64,000 bases of DNA from Yoonia sp. GPGPB17 (GCF_037892195.1 NZ_JATACI010000002.1:1-64000); one strand, 5' to 3'. Shown: positions 16,025 to 25,293, counted from the stretch's first letter. Numbers and translations: made by a program. Notes: generated from the letters alone by a model not told the origin.

Positions 16025-16050
16025 CCCTCCCCCATGGGGAGGGCGCTTTT
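16025..16050 (+). terminator. Terminator of the orphan nuclease gene
   Basis: CCCTCCCC-CAT-GGGGAGGG followed by CGCTTTT, about 100 bp after the stop of the gene ending at 15923. A strong 8-bp stem with a short T-run. Confidence 0.55.
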
Positions 16051-16182
16051 GCAACGCCGCAATCTACACGATCCGCGCAAGTGATGCCGCAACTGCGCAT
16101 ATCATAGCTGTCAGTGCACCCACCCCGAGGTCCGGGCGCTGCCCTTCCGTCGGGCGCAGATTGAATGCGCAGCCGGTGCTCT

Positions 16183-16232
16183 GCCCGTTGGGCCTGAAAT
16201 GATCCCCCGGATCATTTCGGAAACGGCCCGCC
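16183..16232. repeat. Intergenic palindromic element (family member C)
   Basis: The core is GAAATGATCC-CCC-GGATCATTTC at 16196-16218, preceded by GCCCGTT and followed by AAACGGC, like member B. The stem bases differ from B on both arms in a matched way. Confidence 0.6.
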
Positions 16233-16340
16233 CCCAGATAGCCCAACGTCATCGGGGGAAAAGCGACGTGGGGTTCCCCTCGCCAAGCACAAGCTGTTTG
16301 CGCTAGCAGTATCGCAGCTGCCCATTCATCGGAGGTTCTC

Positions 16341-16538
16341 ATGCCGACTTCCAAGACCAACACCACATCCATCACCCCGCGGGACACATCCCGTTTCTCG
16401 GATATCCCGCCCGACCTGATCGACCGTCTGACGATTGAGGTCGACCGCCGTAGTGTCATCCGCCGCGATGCCCCAATGGCTAACCGCTTTGTACAGCAAT
16501 TGTTTGTCGCGCGGCGGGCAGAGGTTTTGGCGGCCTGA
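16341..16538 (+). CDS. Small unknown protein, 65 residues
   Basis: Supported by GGAGG seven bases before the ATG and by a regular helix-like reading (SDIPPDLIDRLTIEVDRRS, then NRFVQQLFVARRAEVL). Rich in arginine and serine/threonine. No family recognised. An overlapping minus-strand frame (16064-16561) has weaker support. Confidence 0.45.
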   Translation: MPTSKTNTTSITPRDTSRFSDIPPDLIDRLTIEVDRRSVIRRDAPMANRFVQQLFVARRAEVLAA

Positions 16539-16734
16539 CATATCGCGGTGCTATCCGGCACAAGCGCCTACGCCCGTGTGTGCTGATATCAGCCAGCCGT
16601 GCGGGCCGCATACCGCCCCACAGTTTTCCGACGCAGCAAAGCCACACCTCTTTTGTGCTGGCACATAAAACCATTCCATATGGCCTGCACAGCGGGCATA
16701 ATCAGCACAAACAGTCCTGTCGGAGCATTTCCCC

Positions 16735-17727
16735 GTGACCCTTTTGCGTGCCATTCCGTTTTCACTCAACGTCTTGTGGCGGTTGGTGCTGGTGTTTCCC
16801 TTCATGATCCTTGCGATCATTATTTTTGGGTTCATTGCTGCGATTTTCATTTTTATTACGGCGCTGATATCACCACTTATTGCGGTCATTATTGCAGCTT
16901 CTTTTGGTGTGGCAGCCAGTGTCTTGCCGGTCATTGTCGGATCGCGTCTCGGGTTGCAGGCCAAGCAATCCAGCGTGCGCAATTCCTACTTCGGTCTGAT
17001 GCTTCCCGCGGTGGGCTATGGGTTGTTCGAGGCGTTTTGCATCTTGCTGATCGTTGCCATCTCTGCCGGGGTCTATTTCATGGCAACACCCATGACGTTT
17101 GCCGATCTGATGCAGTTCACAACACTGGATGAAACGGTGCTGCTTGAGCAATTGATGTCCGTCAGCCCGGCCATCACGCTGTCGCTCTTGTGGGTTGGTG
17201 GTGTTTTGATCATCGCGCTGCGGGCAGCTTTGTTGATGCCCTTTGCGGGGGCTTCTATCGGGATGGACCCCGGTGGGCGCGCCCATACACCGTTCTACGG
17301 TTTTGGCAGCGAGTTCATATCGCTGCTGATCCTGACGGCGATATCTTATATCCTCTCGGCCTTCACCGTACCCATCGCCGTGGCAATCTGCTTGCTTTTG
17401 GGGTTTGGCGACAGCATGATGACCGCTTTGGCTACACTGGAAGCAAACCCGAGCATTGACGCGGTAACCCTGCTTGGTACGGAAACCTGGGTCTTTCTTG
17501 GCCTGTGTCTGCTCATCTATTGCTGGGTGTTCAGCCTACAAAGTGCGGGTGGCGTATTGGCCTATATGAACCAGGCCGAAGAGGTTGCAGATCAGCAAAA
17601 TGCCTTCGATATGTCGATGGATGCCCATCTGGAAACGATGTCTTCGACGCAACCACCCGAACGGCCCATGCAGTCCGAAGACGTCATGGAATTGATCCGC
17701 AGCCGGATGCAAAAAAACAACCGCTAA
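16735..17727 (+). CDS. Unknown multi-pass membrane protein
   Basis: 330 residues starting with GTG. About seven hydrophobic segments are seen, including RLVLVFPFMILAIIIFGFIA, a pair near residues 40-65, EAFCILLIVAISAGVYF, ITLSLLWVGGVLIIALRAAL and LGLCLLIYCWVFSLQS. The last 50 residues are soluble and acidic. No transporter motif is recognised. It is a single-gene unit ending in a hairpin shared with the cold shock gene. Confidence 0.65.
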   Translation: MTLLRAIPFSLNVLWRLVLVFPFMILAIIIFGFIAAIFIFITALISPLIAVIIAASFGVAASVLPVIVGSRLGLQAKQSSVRNSYFGLMLPAVGYGLFEAFCILLIVAISAGVYFMATPMTFADLMQFTTLDETVLLEQLMSVSPAITLSLLWVGGVLIIALRAALLMPFAGASIGMDPGGRAHTPFYGFGSEFISLLILTAISYILSAFTVPIAVAICLLLGFGDSMMTALATLEANPSIDAVTLLGTETWVFLGLCLLIYCWVFSLQSAGGVLAYMNQAEEVADQQNAFDMSMDAHLETMSSTQPPERPMQSEDVMELIRSRMQKNNR

Positions 17728-17729
17728 AA

Positions 17730-17749
17730 GCAGGCCGGTACGGGCCTGC
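17730..17749. terminator. Hairpin between convergent genes
   Basis: GCAGGCC-GGTACG-GGCCTGC lies between the stops of the membrane protein gene (17727) and the cold shock gene (17773). No T-run follows on either strand, so it may be a factor-assisted stop. Confidence 0.4.
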
Positions 17750-17772
17750 AATAGAATCGGAGAGGATACCCC

Positions 17773-17982
17773 TTACTCAACCTTAGCGATATTGCCTGCC
17801 ATCTGGCGGCCATCGCGGCCTTCAATCAGATCGAAGGTCACTTTCTGGTCGTCAGCAAGACCTGTCAGGCCAGACTGCTCAACCGCAGAGATATGCACAA
17901 AAATGTCTGAGCCACCGTCGTCCGGGGCGATGAAACCATAGCCTTTTGTCGTGTTGAACCACTTTACGGTGCCGTTTGGCAT
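17773..17982 (-). CDS. CspA-family cold shock protein
   Basis: 69 residues, full length. RNP1 (KGYGFIAP) and RNP2 (DIFVHISA) motifs are intact after the usual MPNGTVKWFN start. It binds single-stranded nucleic acids and melts RNA structure. AGGAGAGCG precedes the ATG at 17982. Alphaproteobacteria carry several such genes and no paralogue name can be given. Confidence 0.93.
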   Translation of the reverse strand: MPNGTVKWFNTTKGYGFIAPDDGGSDIFVHISAVEQSGLTGLADDQKVTFDLIEGRDGRQMAGNIAKVE

Positions 17983-18158
17983 TGTCCGCTCTCCTTCACT
18001 TGATCGCACCCCGTAGGGCTGGGCAGGTCTTGGGCCCCGCGACATGCGGACTTCCCTTGGCCTTCATGCCCTAAGAATTGACTGATTTATGAAAAAGGCA
18101 AATGACACGTCGTCGCATTGGCGATATCTGGACAACAGCTGATCAAAAAGGAGGCACA

Positions 18159-18488
18159 ATGCGTTTTTTTGGCCTAAAATCTTGCGATACCTGCCGTAAA
18201 GCGTTGAAAACTTTGGCTGCTGCGGGACATGCGCCGACGGTGATCGATGTCCGTGCAGACGGTGTTTCTGACGCAGATCGCGCGGCAATCATTGCGGCTT
18301 TCGGAGATGCGTCAATCAATCGCGCCTCGACAACATGGCGCGGGCTCAGCGATGCGGAAAAGACGGCTGATCCGGCAACCCTTCTGGCGGCGCATCCCAC
18401 TTTGATGAAACGCCCTGTGATTGAAGCAGACGATCAATGGACGCTTGGCTGGAAAGCGGACGTTCAGGCCAAATACCTTGGCGACTGA
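18159..18488 (+). CDS. ArsC/Spx-family protein (YffB-like)
   Basis: 109 residues with a thioredoxin-like fold and a CDTC motif at residues 9-12 (MRFFGLKSCDTCRKALKTL). The C-terminal part has HPTLMKRPVIE, as in the ArsC superfamily, where the arginine after KRP helps bind substrate. Both glutaredoxin-dependent arsenate reductases and related proteins of unknown substrate share these marks. AAAGGAGG before the ATG at 18159 fixes the start. No ars genes are nearby, so an arsenate role is not supported by context. Confidence 0.75.
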   Translation: MRFFGLKSCDTCRKALKTLAAAGHAPTVIDVRADGVSDADRAAIIAAFGDASINRASTTWRGLSDAEKTADPATLLAAHPTLMKRPVIEADDQWTLGWKADVQAKYLGD

Positions 18489-18533
18489 CGCCTGACTGCT
18501 TATGTGTGAGGCTGAGCAGTAAGGAGAAGACCC

Positions 18534-18902
18534 ATGCGCAACGCCGCAAGTATGTTGGGAGTGATCGGTGGCCTGATCGGCATTATCGTTGGTTTGTTTG
18601 GCTATGGATACGCTGAATTGTCCGAACGCCATGCAGAAGTGGGCGAGGTTTTTGGCTTGCTTGAAAACCCCGGTTTCATCCGATTTGCCAGCTTTATTGC
18701 ACCATTGCTGGCCATTGCCGGTGGGGCAATGGCCAAAGCCCGTGCGCTCTGGGGCGGTATCCTGATGCTGCTGAGTGCGGCCTGTTTTTATGCCGCTTTT
18801 GGCTTCAACGTGGGCACAATGTTCCCGATCGGCTTTGTGGCCCTGGGCGGCATCCTAGGGATTGCCGCCGGCAAGCCAGATGAGCCTAAGGCGCATTTCT
18901 GA
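18534..18902 (+). CDS. Small membrane protein, four predicted helices
   Basis: 122 residues. Hydrophobic segments at about 6-25, 50-66, 72-90 and 95-112, with a short acidic loop (SERHAEVGEVFGLLE) between the first two. AAGGAGAAG precedes the ATG. It follows the ArsC-like gene by 45 bp in the same direction. Family not recognised. Confidence 0.6.
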   Translation: MRNAASMLGVIGGLIGIIVGLFGYGYAELSERHAEVGEVFGLLENPGFIRFASFIAPLLAIAGGAMAKARALWGGILMLLSAACFYAAFGFNVGTMFPIGFVALGGILGIAAGKPDEPKAHF

Positions 18903-18913
18903 ACAGGCCGCGA

Positions 18914-19435
18914 TCAATTGAAATTGTGCTTAGCGCCTTTGAACACAAGGATCAGCAGGCACAGCACCCAGAACGCGCGTTGGTCTAGGATCAGCGCGTC
19001 TGAGAAACGGTCAAACCAGGCACCGAGTGTGCCTTCGTGTGCGACGCCGCCATGTCCGTAAAGGTCTGTCAGGGATTGCACGACGATAAAGCCAATCATG
19101 CCAAATGCGGCGAGGCGGGTGAACAGGCCGATCACGATCAGGATGGGCAGCACGAACTCTGCAATTGTGCCGCCGGTGACAACGGCCCAGTGAAAGACTG
19201 TCAGCTGCGACGTGTCATAACCGACGGCTTCCATCGCTTTTGGAAAAATCTGCACATAAGCGCCCGAGGACGGTTGCAGGATGCCAAAGATCCCATCGCC
19301 CAGCTTGGTCAGGCCAGAGTTCCAGTAGTACATGAACAGCACCCCGGCAAAGACAAGGCGGGCGAGGATCGGCAACACTTCGTCGCCAGCACGGTTGATG
19401 GGGGCGGCCATCTGGGCAATAGGAGAGGTGGTCAT
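18914..19435 (-). CDS. bufD: DoxX-family membrane protein of the bufferin operon
   Basis: 173 residues with four membrane helices in DoxX arrangement: LARLVFAGVLFMYYWNSGL, WAVVTGGTIAEFVLPILIVI, the segment after RLAAFGM, and VLCLLILVFKG at the end. DoxX-type proteins accompany bufferin operons and are thought to serve redox chemistry at the membrane. It is last of four co-directional genes, 11 bp after bufC. The gene name rests on context. Confidence 0.75.
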   Translation of the reverse strand: MTTSPIAQMAAPINRAGDEVLPILARLVFAGVLFMYYWNSGLTKLGDGIFGILQPSSGAYVQIFPKAMEAVGYDTSQLTVFHWAVVTGGTIAEFVLPILIVIGLFTRLAAFGMIGFIVVQSLTDLYGHGGVAHEGTLGAWFDRFSDALILDQRAFWVLCLLILVFKGAKHNFN

Positions 19436-19446
19436 AGGATGGCCTT

Positions 19447-20184
19447 TCAGTAGATTTCAGTCACGGCACCTTGGGCCAGAAGCAGCCCAAGCACAGCACC
19501 CAGATCAAGGGTGTCATCGGCAGTCGCCATCGCCTGTCCTAGTGATTGCCCCTTTTTGAGGGCCTCAATACAGGTCGCGGCAGCAGCATTGATCAGGTGG
19601 ATTTGCGGGTCAAACCCAGCGCGGGTGATCAATGCGGCCTCAGGCTGCATGACCGGTTTCGGCGCGTCAGCGCGGGTGTTGGCCAGATAGATCGCATGCA
19701 CCGGAAAATCCGATACGACCGTCTGGGTCGCAGGTGCAATGCGCAGCTTGGCCCCCATGAGGGCGTCAGGTGCAAGAGCACCCAGCGCCTGCACATCTAC
19801 AGGTTTTGCATCTTCGGCATGATAGGCATGGCGCATGGCAAGCTCGATCCGCGCGATATCAGGCAGGTAACCGATCTTCTTGGTTGGCTCAAAGCGTCCC
19901 AGAAACTGCGGCATCGCATCGCCGTAAAACATCATCAGCGGCGTCTTCGGGGGATGTTTGCGCAGATAGACACCAGCCATAGCGCGGAAGAATTCATCGC
20001 CAACCAATTTGCGCACAACCGGGAAAGCAGCTTCGAGCGCGTCGGACAGGCTGACCGCGACATTGTTGCGGTAGACGTCAAAGCGCTTGCTGGCGGCGGC
20101 CCCATCGGGGTTTACGATGCCGTTGGGCACCGGAGCAGCCGGGTCCAGCATCGCGGTTCGAAATGCGGCTTGGGTGACAGTCAT
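19447..20184 (-). CDS. bufC: BufC/HvfC partner protein (DUF2063)
   Basis: 245 residues. The N-terminal half matches DUF2063: RFDVYRNNVAVSLSDALEAA, then FPVVRKLVGDEFFRAMAGVY, and a MMFYGDAMPQFL segment. The C-terminal half contains a predicted helical cargo-binding domain. In MNIO systems this protein presents the precursor peptide to the MNIO enzyme. Its ATG overlaps the bufB stop by four bases. Confidence 0.82.
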   Translation of the reverse strand: MTVTQAAFRTAMLDPAAPVPNGIVNPDGAAASKRFDVYRNNVAVSLSDALEAAFPVVRKLVGDEFFRAMAGVYLRKHPPKTPLMMFYGDAMPQFLGRFEPTKKIGYLPDIARIELAMRHAYHAEDAKPVDVQALGALAPDALMGAKLRIAPATQTVVSDFPVHAIYLANTRADAPKPVMQPEAALITRAGFDPQIHLINAAAATCIEALKKGQSLGQAMATADDTLDLGAVLGLLLAQGAVTEIY

Positions 20185-21035
20185 GACGTGATCAGCACGA
20201 GGGCCTTATCGGCGCGCTCGATCTCGTCAGCCAGAACGGGCCATTCAGGCACATCTGTGTCCCACTCAATCAGCAGGGGCTTGGGTCCGGATTTTGCGAG
20301 AGTATAGTCAAGCAGCGCCCAAACCGGATCAACCACCGCCTTGCCGTGGCTGTCGATCAGAAGGGGCGCGCCAGTTTCGTCTTCATCTTCATCATGGCCA
20401 CCAAGGTGGATTTCACCCACAGCGTCCAGCGGGAAGGCATCAATATAGGCTTGAGGCGAGGTTTTGAGGTTTGTCGCACTGACAAAGACGTTGTTCACGT
20501 CCAGCAACAGGCCACAGCCTGTGCGCTGGGTCAATTCACGCAGGAAATCTGTTTCAGACATCGTGCTTTCTGCAAAAGCGAGGTAGCTGGACGGGTTCTC
20601 CAGCAGCATGCGGCGTCCGACGGTCTCTTGCACCTGGTCGATGTGCGCGGCGACACGGGCCAGCGTTTTGGGGGTATAGGGCAGCGGCAGCAAGTCGTTG
20701 AAGAAATGGCTGTCATGGGTCGACCAGGCCAAGTGTTCAGAGAAACTCGCGGGATTCAGCCAGCCGATCAGATGCTTGAGGCGGGCAAGGTGGTCGGCGT
20801 CCAGATCGCCTTCGCCGCCAATCGACAGGCCAACGCCATGTACCGAAATGGGAAAACGTTCAGAAAGGTGACGTAGCTGGGCAAGCGGTCGGCCGCCATC
20901 GCCCATGTAATTCTCGGCATGGATTTCCAGCCAGCCCAAGGGGCCGGGGTTTTCCATGATATCGCTATAGTGCTGTGCTTTGTATCCAACACCGGGACGC
21001 GCGGGCAGAGAAGGATTTTGTGTCGCGTCAAGCAT
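20181..21035 (-). CDS. bufB: MNIO-family enzyme (DUF692), bufferin maturase
   Basis: 284 residues; ATG at 21035 with AAAGG upstream was preferred to a TTG at 21065. TIM-barrel DUF692 motifs: GVGYKAQH, WLEIHAENYMGDGG (metal ligands), SVHGVGLSIGG, SEHLAWS, LLENPSSYL, LLLDVNNVFVSA and EIHLGGHDEDED. These supply the histidine, aspartate and glutamate ligands of a multinuclear iron centre. In bufferin systems it turns precursor cysteines into 5-thiooxazoles. It lies 63 bp after the precursor gene. Confidence 0.9.
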   Translation of the reverse strand: MLDATQNPSLPARPGVGYKAQHYSDIMENPGPLGWLEIHAENYMGDGGRPLAQLRHLSERFPISVHGVGLSIGGEGDLDADHLARLKHLIGWLNPASFSEHLAWSTHDSHFFNDLLPLPYTPKTLARVAAHIDQVQETVGRRMLLENPSSYLAFAESTMSETDFLRELTQRTGCGLLLDVNNVFVSATNLKTSPQAYIDAFPLDAVGEIHLGGHDEDEDETGAPLLIDSHGKAVVDPVWALLDYTLAKSGPKPLLIEWDTDVPEWPVLADEIERADKALVLITS

Positions 21036-21098
21036 GTCGGAAGCCTTTGGAAAGAGGGTTGGCAAGGTGGATCATAACCCACCTTACCATAAATCAGC

Positions 21099-21401
21099 TT
21101 ATGCTGGCAGGTCGCGGTCAAGGGCTTCCAAAGAACCCATGCGCTCAGAGCCGTCAGCCATTGCTGGCAGTTCCATTGTTTCGCATGTGCCCGCAGGAAC
21201 AAGTGTCCATGCGTTGCCTTGGTAGTCAACAGTGGATGTGCCTGCACATGTCGTGCCTGGGCCAGCTGCACAGTCGTTTGCGCCTGCGAGAGACACGCCG
21301 AAGCACTTTACGTCGCCTTCAGCAGCGGCTGTTGTGGACAGGCCTGCAACAGCGGATGCAACAGCAGATGCGAGGACGAGAGTTTTAGTTGCGTTGGACA
21401 T
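21099..21401 (-). CDS. bufA: Bufferin precursor peptide (DUF2282)
   Basis: 100 residues: a signal peptide ([20 protein letters not shown]) and a core with four cysteines at positions 33, 44, 52 and 73 ([20 protein letters not shown], then CAG and PAGTCETM). This matches BufA1-type bufferins, exported ribosomally made peptides that bind copper after cysteine modification by BufB. It heads the operon bufABCD. ATG at 21401 gives a normal signal peptide. Confidence 0.88.
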   Translation of the reverse strand: MSNATKTLVLASAVASAVAGLSTTAAAEGDVKCFGVSLAGANDCAAGPGTTCAGTSTVDYQGNAWTLVPAGTCETMELPAMADGSERMGSLEALDRDLPA

Positions 21402-21586
21402 CGAAGTTTCCTTTGAGTTTTGGTCAGGTTTGATCGTCACCGTGTTCCGGCGATGCCCAAAGACTAACCGTGGTGGATGTTCATGTGCCATTCACAGGCC
21501 CGTGCATCGCAGTCGCGTGAGGTTATGTGAGCGTGTCTTTGCCTGCGACTGGGTGCCGCAGATCGTTTTTGCCATATAAAACAAGG

Positions 21587-21614
21587 AACCCGCCGATTTT
21601 TACATCGGCGGGTT
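21587..21614 (-). terminator. Terminator of thrS
   Basis: An 11-bp stem, AACCCGCCGAT/ATCGGCGGGTT, with a six-base loop lies 25 bp after the thrS stop. On the minus strand it is followed by CCTTGTTTTAT. It separates thrS from the buf operon. Confidence 0.75.
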
Positions 21615-21639
21615 TGTTACAACTTCCAGCGCTGGAATG

Positions 21640-23586
21640 TTACAAAAGGTCTGGCGGAGTGGCCGACGTACCCAGCTCTGCAACAATTTCAGCCAGAGAT
21701 GTTACAGAAGTTTTGTTTTCGCCCAGACGGCGGGCGGTCACGGTCTTCTCTTCGACTTCACGCGCCCCGAGGGCCAGAATCACAGGAACTTTGCCGACCG
21801 AATGCTCGCGGACCTTGAAGTTGATCTTCTCGTTTCGCAGATCAGCCTCGGCCCGCACGCCAGCCGCCTTCAGGGCATCCACCACTTCCATCGCATAGTC
21901 ATCTGCATCCGACACAATCGTGGCCACAACCACTTGGCGTGGGGCGAGCCAGAACGGCAACTTGCCTGCGTGCTCTTCGATCAGAATACCGATGAAGCGC
22001 TCGAATGAACCCAAGCAGGCGCGATGCAGCATAACAGGCGTGTGCTTTTCGCCATCGGGCCCAATGTATTTGCTTCCCAGCCGTTCGGGCATGTTGGTAT
22101 CTACCTGTAAGGTGCCGCATTGCCATGTCCGGCCTATAGCATCAGTCAGCGTGAACTCCAGCTTTGGACCGTAGAACGCACCTTCGCCCGGCAGCAGGTC
22201 ATAGTTATAGCCCGCCGCATTACATGCTGCCCCCAGGGCCGCTTCCAGAACATCCCAGGTCTCATCGCTGCCAATACGCTTTTCGGGCCGTGTCGATAGT
22301 TTGACGGTCCAGTTGTGAAAGCCAAGGTCGGCATAGGTCTGGGCAAGGAATGCGATGAACTTTTTCGACTCCGCTTCGATCTGATCCATGGTGCAAAAGA
22401 TGTGCCCGTCGTCTTGGGTAAAGCCGCGCACACGCATGATACCGTGCAGCGCGCCGGAGGGCTCATAACGATGACAAGCCCCAAACTCTGCATAGCGCAG
22501 AGGTAAATCACGGTAGCTTCGCAAACCATGATTGTAGACTTGCACATGGCCCGGACAGTTCATCGGTTTCAGCGCGTTAATCGCTTTTTCACGCGCATGA
22601 TCCTCGTCGACTTCGACGATGAACATATTCTCTTGATACTTGTCCCAGTGGCCCGAAGCCTCCCACAATTTGCGGTCAATGACCTCGGGTGAGTTCACCT
22701 CTTGATAGCCATCACTGTTTTGACGGCGGCGCATGTAGTCCATCAGCGACGTGTAGATGTTCCAGCCGTTGGGGTGCCAGAACACCTGACCGGGGGCCTC
22801 TTCCTGCATATGAAACAGGTCCATCTCGCGACCCAGCTTGCGGTGGTCGCGTTTGCCAGCTTCCTCCAGCATATGCAGGTGCGCTTTCAGCCCTTCCTTA
22901 TTGGTAAAGGCGGTGCCGTAAATTCGCTGCAACATCGCGCGGTCGCTGTCCCCACGCCAATAGGCACCAGCGATGGACATCAGTTTGAAACCATCGGCAG
23001 GGACTTGGCCGGTGTGCTGCAAATGCGGCCCTCGGCACAGGTCCTGCCAGTCGCCATGCCAATACATGCGCAGCGGTTCATCGCCGGGGATGCTTTCGAT
23101 CAACTCGACCTTATAGGGCTCGCCGCGGTCTTTGTAGTATTGGATCGCAACATCACGTTCCCAAATCTCGGTGCGCACAGGCTCGCGCTTGTTGATGATC
23201 TCTTTCATCTTCTTTTCGATGAGGCCGAGGTCTTCGGGCGTAAACGGTTCTTTGCGGTCAAAGTCATAGTACCAGCCGTCCTTGATAACCGGGCCAATAG
23301 TGACCTGTGTCTCAGGCCAAATCTCTTGCACCGCACGCGCCATGATATGCGCAAGGTCATGGCGCACCAGTTCAAGCGCGGTTTCTTCGTCCTTCATGGT
23401 ATTGATGGCGATGCTGCTATTCGCCTCAATGGGCCATTGCAGGTCCCAGTGCTGGCCAGCCACCGTTGCACTGATAGCCTTCTTGCGCAGGCTGGATGAA
23501 ATATCAGCGGCCACATCGGCCGCCGTTACACCGGCCTCATAAGAGCGGCTGTTACCATCGGGAAAAGTAAGGGAAATCTGTGCCAT
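21640..23586 (-). CDS. thrS: Threonyl-tRNA synthetase
   Basis: 648 residues, full length. An N-terminal TGS domain is followed by the editing domain with [16 protein letters not shown]. The class II core carries [12 protein letters not shown], the motif 2 region ([20 protein letters not shown]) and ends with motif 3 ([19 protein letters not shown]). The C-terminal anticodon-binding domain follows ([17 protein letters not shown]). It charges tRNA-Thr. Monocistronic, with its own terminator. Confidence 0.98.
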   Translation of the reverse strand: MAQISLTFPDGNSRSYEAGVTAADVAADISSSLRKKAISATVAGQHWDLQWPIEANSSIAINTMKDEETALELVRHDLAHIMARAVQEIWPETQVTIGPVIKDGWYYDFDRKEPFTPEDLGLIEKKMKEIINKREPVRTEIWERDVAIQYYKDRGEPYKVELIESIPGDEPLRMYWHGDWQDLCRGPHLQHTGQVPADGFKLMSIAGAYWRGDSDRAMLQRIYGTAFTNKEGLKAHLHMLEEAGKRDHRKLGREMDLFHMQEEAPGQVFWHPNGWNIYTSLMDYMRRRQNSDGYQEVNSPEVIDRKLWEASGHWDKYQENMFIVEVDEDHAREKAINALKPMNCPGHVQVYNHGLRSYRDLPLRYAEFGACHRYEPSGALHGIMRVRGFTQDDGHIFCTMDQIEAESKKFIAFLAQTYADLGFHNWTVKLSTRPEKRIGSDETWDVLEAALGAACNAAGYNYDLLPGEGAFYGPKLEFTLTDAIGRTWQCGTLQVDTNMPERLGSKYIGPDGEKHTPVMLHRACLGSFERFIGILIEEHAGKLPFWLAPRQVVVATIVSDADDYAMEVVDALKAAGVRAEADLRNEKINFKVREHSVGKVPVILALGAREVEEKTVTARRLGENKTSVTSLAEIVAELGTSATPPDLL

Positions 23587-23796
23587 CGCAGGCCTAGCTC
23601 CTCGTCTGTTTGGCGCCTACGAAACGCCCGGTTGCGGGTTATGTGTGGGCGCTTACTGAACCTCTGAACTGAAATGGTCAAGAGGCCGCAGAGAAGCGTG
23701 CGCACCGGTATACCCAGATATACGTTGACTGCGACATGTAGACGGTTAAAAGCGACACAAGTTTCCGATAAGAAATCAAGATATGGGGATATCTGC

Positions 23797-24042
23797 ATGC
23801 CAAGCTACAACCGCCAGTTCGACCTGAGCATCAATGATGTGGACCTGATAGAAGAAGCGCTGCGGGCGCGTGGGCGCGAGTTGTCAGGCATGCGATTGGC
23901 TTTGCGGGACGATAACCCCGCCCATCTGGAATCAATTCGTGTGGTGGAGCAGGACCAGCGACAAAACGAAGAATTACTCGGGCGTTTGCACGACCAGAAG
24001 ATCTTTTACCGCCCCAAGAAGGCGGTCTATATCGGCGGCTAA
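23797..24042 (+). CDS. Small conserved-looking protein, 81 residues
   Basis: A charged, probably all-helical protein: NDVDLIEEALRARGRELSGM, then RVVEQDQRQNEELLGRLHDQ and a C-terminal IFYRPKKAVYIGG. It resembles a short coiled coil. ATG at 23797 was chosen because the upstream extension of the frame has poor coding character. A good terminator follows. No family recognised. Confidence 0.6.
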   Translation: MPSYNRQFDLSINDVDLIEEALRARGRELSGMRLALRDDNPAHLESIRVVEQDQRQNEELLGRLHDQKIFYRPKKAVYIGG

Positions 24043-24070
24043 GACGACGCAGTTTTGAACGACATGGGAT

Positions 24071-24107
24071 GCACACAGCGCGGGAGAGCTGTGTGCATTT
24101 TTGTTTT
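24071..24107 (+). terminator. Terminator of the 81-residue gene
   Basis: GCACACAGC-N7-GCTGTGTGC followed by ATTTTTGTTTT: a nine-base stem with a long T-run, 29 bp after the stop at 24042. It also lies at the 3' end of the convergent MAPEG gene. Confidence 0.85.
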
Positions 24108-24538
24108 CAGAACCGGGCTGCGAATACCGCATAGGCCATGATCAGGCAGCAGACCCAACCGGCGGTAAAGATGATGGGGCGCAGCGGGAAAGCCGCTTTG
24201 CCGGTGATATACCCAACCGCATGTGCGACACGCAGCCAAAAGAAGGCAATGGCGGTCCAATAGGTCAGCGCAGTGAATCCGTCGACGCGGTCAACAAGAA
24301 ACACCAGCAACGCGAAGGGCACCAGCTGTTCCAGAAGGTTCAAATGCGCACGGTAGGCGCGCTGCACCCATGGGCGGTGCAAGCGTGGATTGGCGATGCG
24401 GATGAACCCGTCAGGTGCGTCAGCGGGCAGCGATTCCTCGGGGGCCGAGGCGGCACCGACAATATACGGGATCCACAGCGAAGCCGCGAGGATGGCAAGG
24501 CACGTCAGTATGCCGAGTTCTGTTGGGAAGCTTTCCAT
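24107..24538 (-). CDS. MAPEG-family membrane protein
   Basis: 143 residues with four membrane helices. The MAPEG region shows NPRLHRPWVQRAYRAHLNLL, a loop with arginines typical of glutathione-binding members, then EQLVPFALLVFLV and WLRVAHAVGYITG. Family members handle eicosanoids or glutathione in eukaryotes; bacterial roles are mostly unknown. It follows the ArsR-SRPBCC gene by 11 bp and may share its transcript. Confidence 0.8.
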   Translation of the reverse strand: MESFPTELGILTCLAILAASLWIPYIVGAASAPEESLPADAPDGFIRIANPRLHRPWVQRAYRAHLNLLEQLVPFALLVFLVDRVDGFTALTYWTAIAFFWLRVAHAVGYITGKAAFPLRPIIFTAGWVCCLIMAYAVFAARF

Positions 24539-24549
24539 CGGTCTTCTCC

Positions 24550-25293
24550 TTACATCGCCGCTTTGAGGGCGGTACCGGTTTCCAGATAGCTTTTGAGCGA
24601 TGACGCCAGACGCGCCCAGCCTTCGGCGAAGCCTTCCTGACCGGGGGCCATATCGTAATGCTCAATCGTCAACTTGCATTGTTCGCCCTGAGGCTCGATC
24701 AGATAGACCATGTGGCTTGCCGGTGCGTCAGGTCCCATAAAAAGGGGCTCAAACGTCATGGCGATCCGACTTTTGGGGTCCATGGCAGTGGTGGTCTGGT
24801 TAAGCATTGAACTGCCATCGGGGCGAATGAACGCTGTGTTCTCGCCAACCGTTGCGTTGCCTTCCACCACATTGCAGGCAAAGTGATAGGCTGCCATCTG
24901 GTCGGCCTCGGTCAGGGCCGCCCACAGGGCGTCCTGACTGCAGCGGATAAATGTTTGCATCATGAAATCGGGTTTTCCCATATTCGTGTCTCTCTCTAGC
25001 TTCGCTTTCAATTCAGTCACCGCGCGCGCCTGGCGTTGCAAAAAAGGGGCGGCCCATCTGTCCATCACGTCCTGCAAGGGCAGGGCATTCAGGTAGTGGT
25101 ATTTGAACCGACCATCCTTGCGGGTGACGATCAGATTGGCCTCTTCCAAGACCTTCAAATGCTTCATCACCCCAAAACGGGACATCTCCAGCACCTCTTC
25201 AAGGTCGCTAAGGGATTGGCCATCGCGCTGGCGCAAACTGTCAAGCAGGTCGCGCCGTGCGGGGTCGTTGAGGGCTTTGAAAATCGCATCCAT
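24550..25293 (-). CDS. ArsR-type regulator fused to an SRPBCC (AHSA1) domain
   Basis: 247 residues. Residues 1-90 are an ArsR-like winged helix (FKALNDPARRDLLDSLRQRD, then SRFGVMKHLKVLEEANLIVT). From about 108 an AHSA1-type SRPBCC domain begins (FMMQTFIRCSQDALWAALTE) and ends with EGWARLASSLKSYLETG. Such fusions probably sense a hydrophobic ligand in the SRPBCC cavity; no metal-binding cysteine pair is seen in the winged helix. It probably controls itself and the MAPEG gene. Confidence 0.82.
   Translation of the reverse strand: MDAIFKALNDPARRDLLDSLRQRDGQSLSDLEEVLEMSRFGVMKHLKVLEEANLIVTRKDGRFKYHYLNALPLQDVMDRWAAPFLQRQARAVTELKAKLERDTNMGKPDFMMQTFIRCSQDALWAALTEADQMAAYHFACNVVEGNATVGENTAFIRPDGSSMLNQTTTAMDPKSRIAMTFEPLFMGPDAPASHMVYLIEPQGEQCKLTIEHYDMAPGQEGFAEGWARLASSLKSYLETGTALKAAM

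Noticed and set aside
16064..16561. 165-residue minus-strand frame over the palindromic region
   Set aside because: It reads through palindromic element C and has no ribosome-binding site, and the overlapping plus-strand 65-residue frame has a good one.
18159..18488. Arsenate reductase arsC
   Set aside because: The fold and CDTC motif fit the ArsC/Spx superfamily but there are no ars genes nearby, so only the family is claimed.
22702..23499. 265-residue open frame antisense to thrS
   Set aside because: Opposite an unambiguous threonyl-tRNA synthetase; shadow frame.
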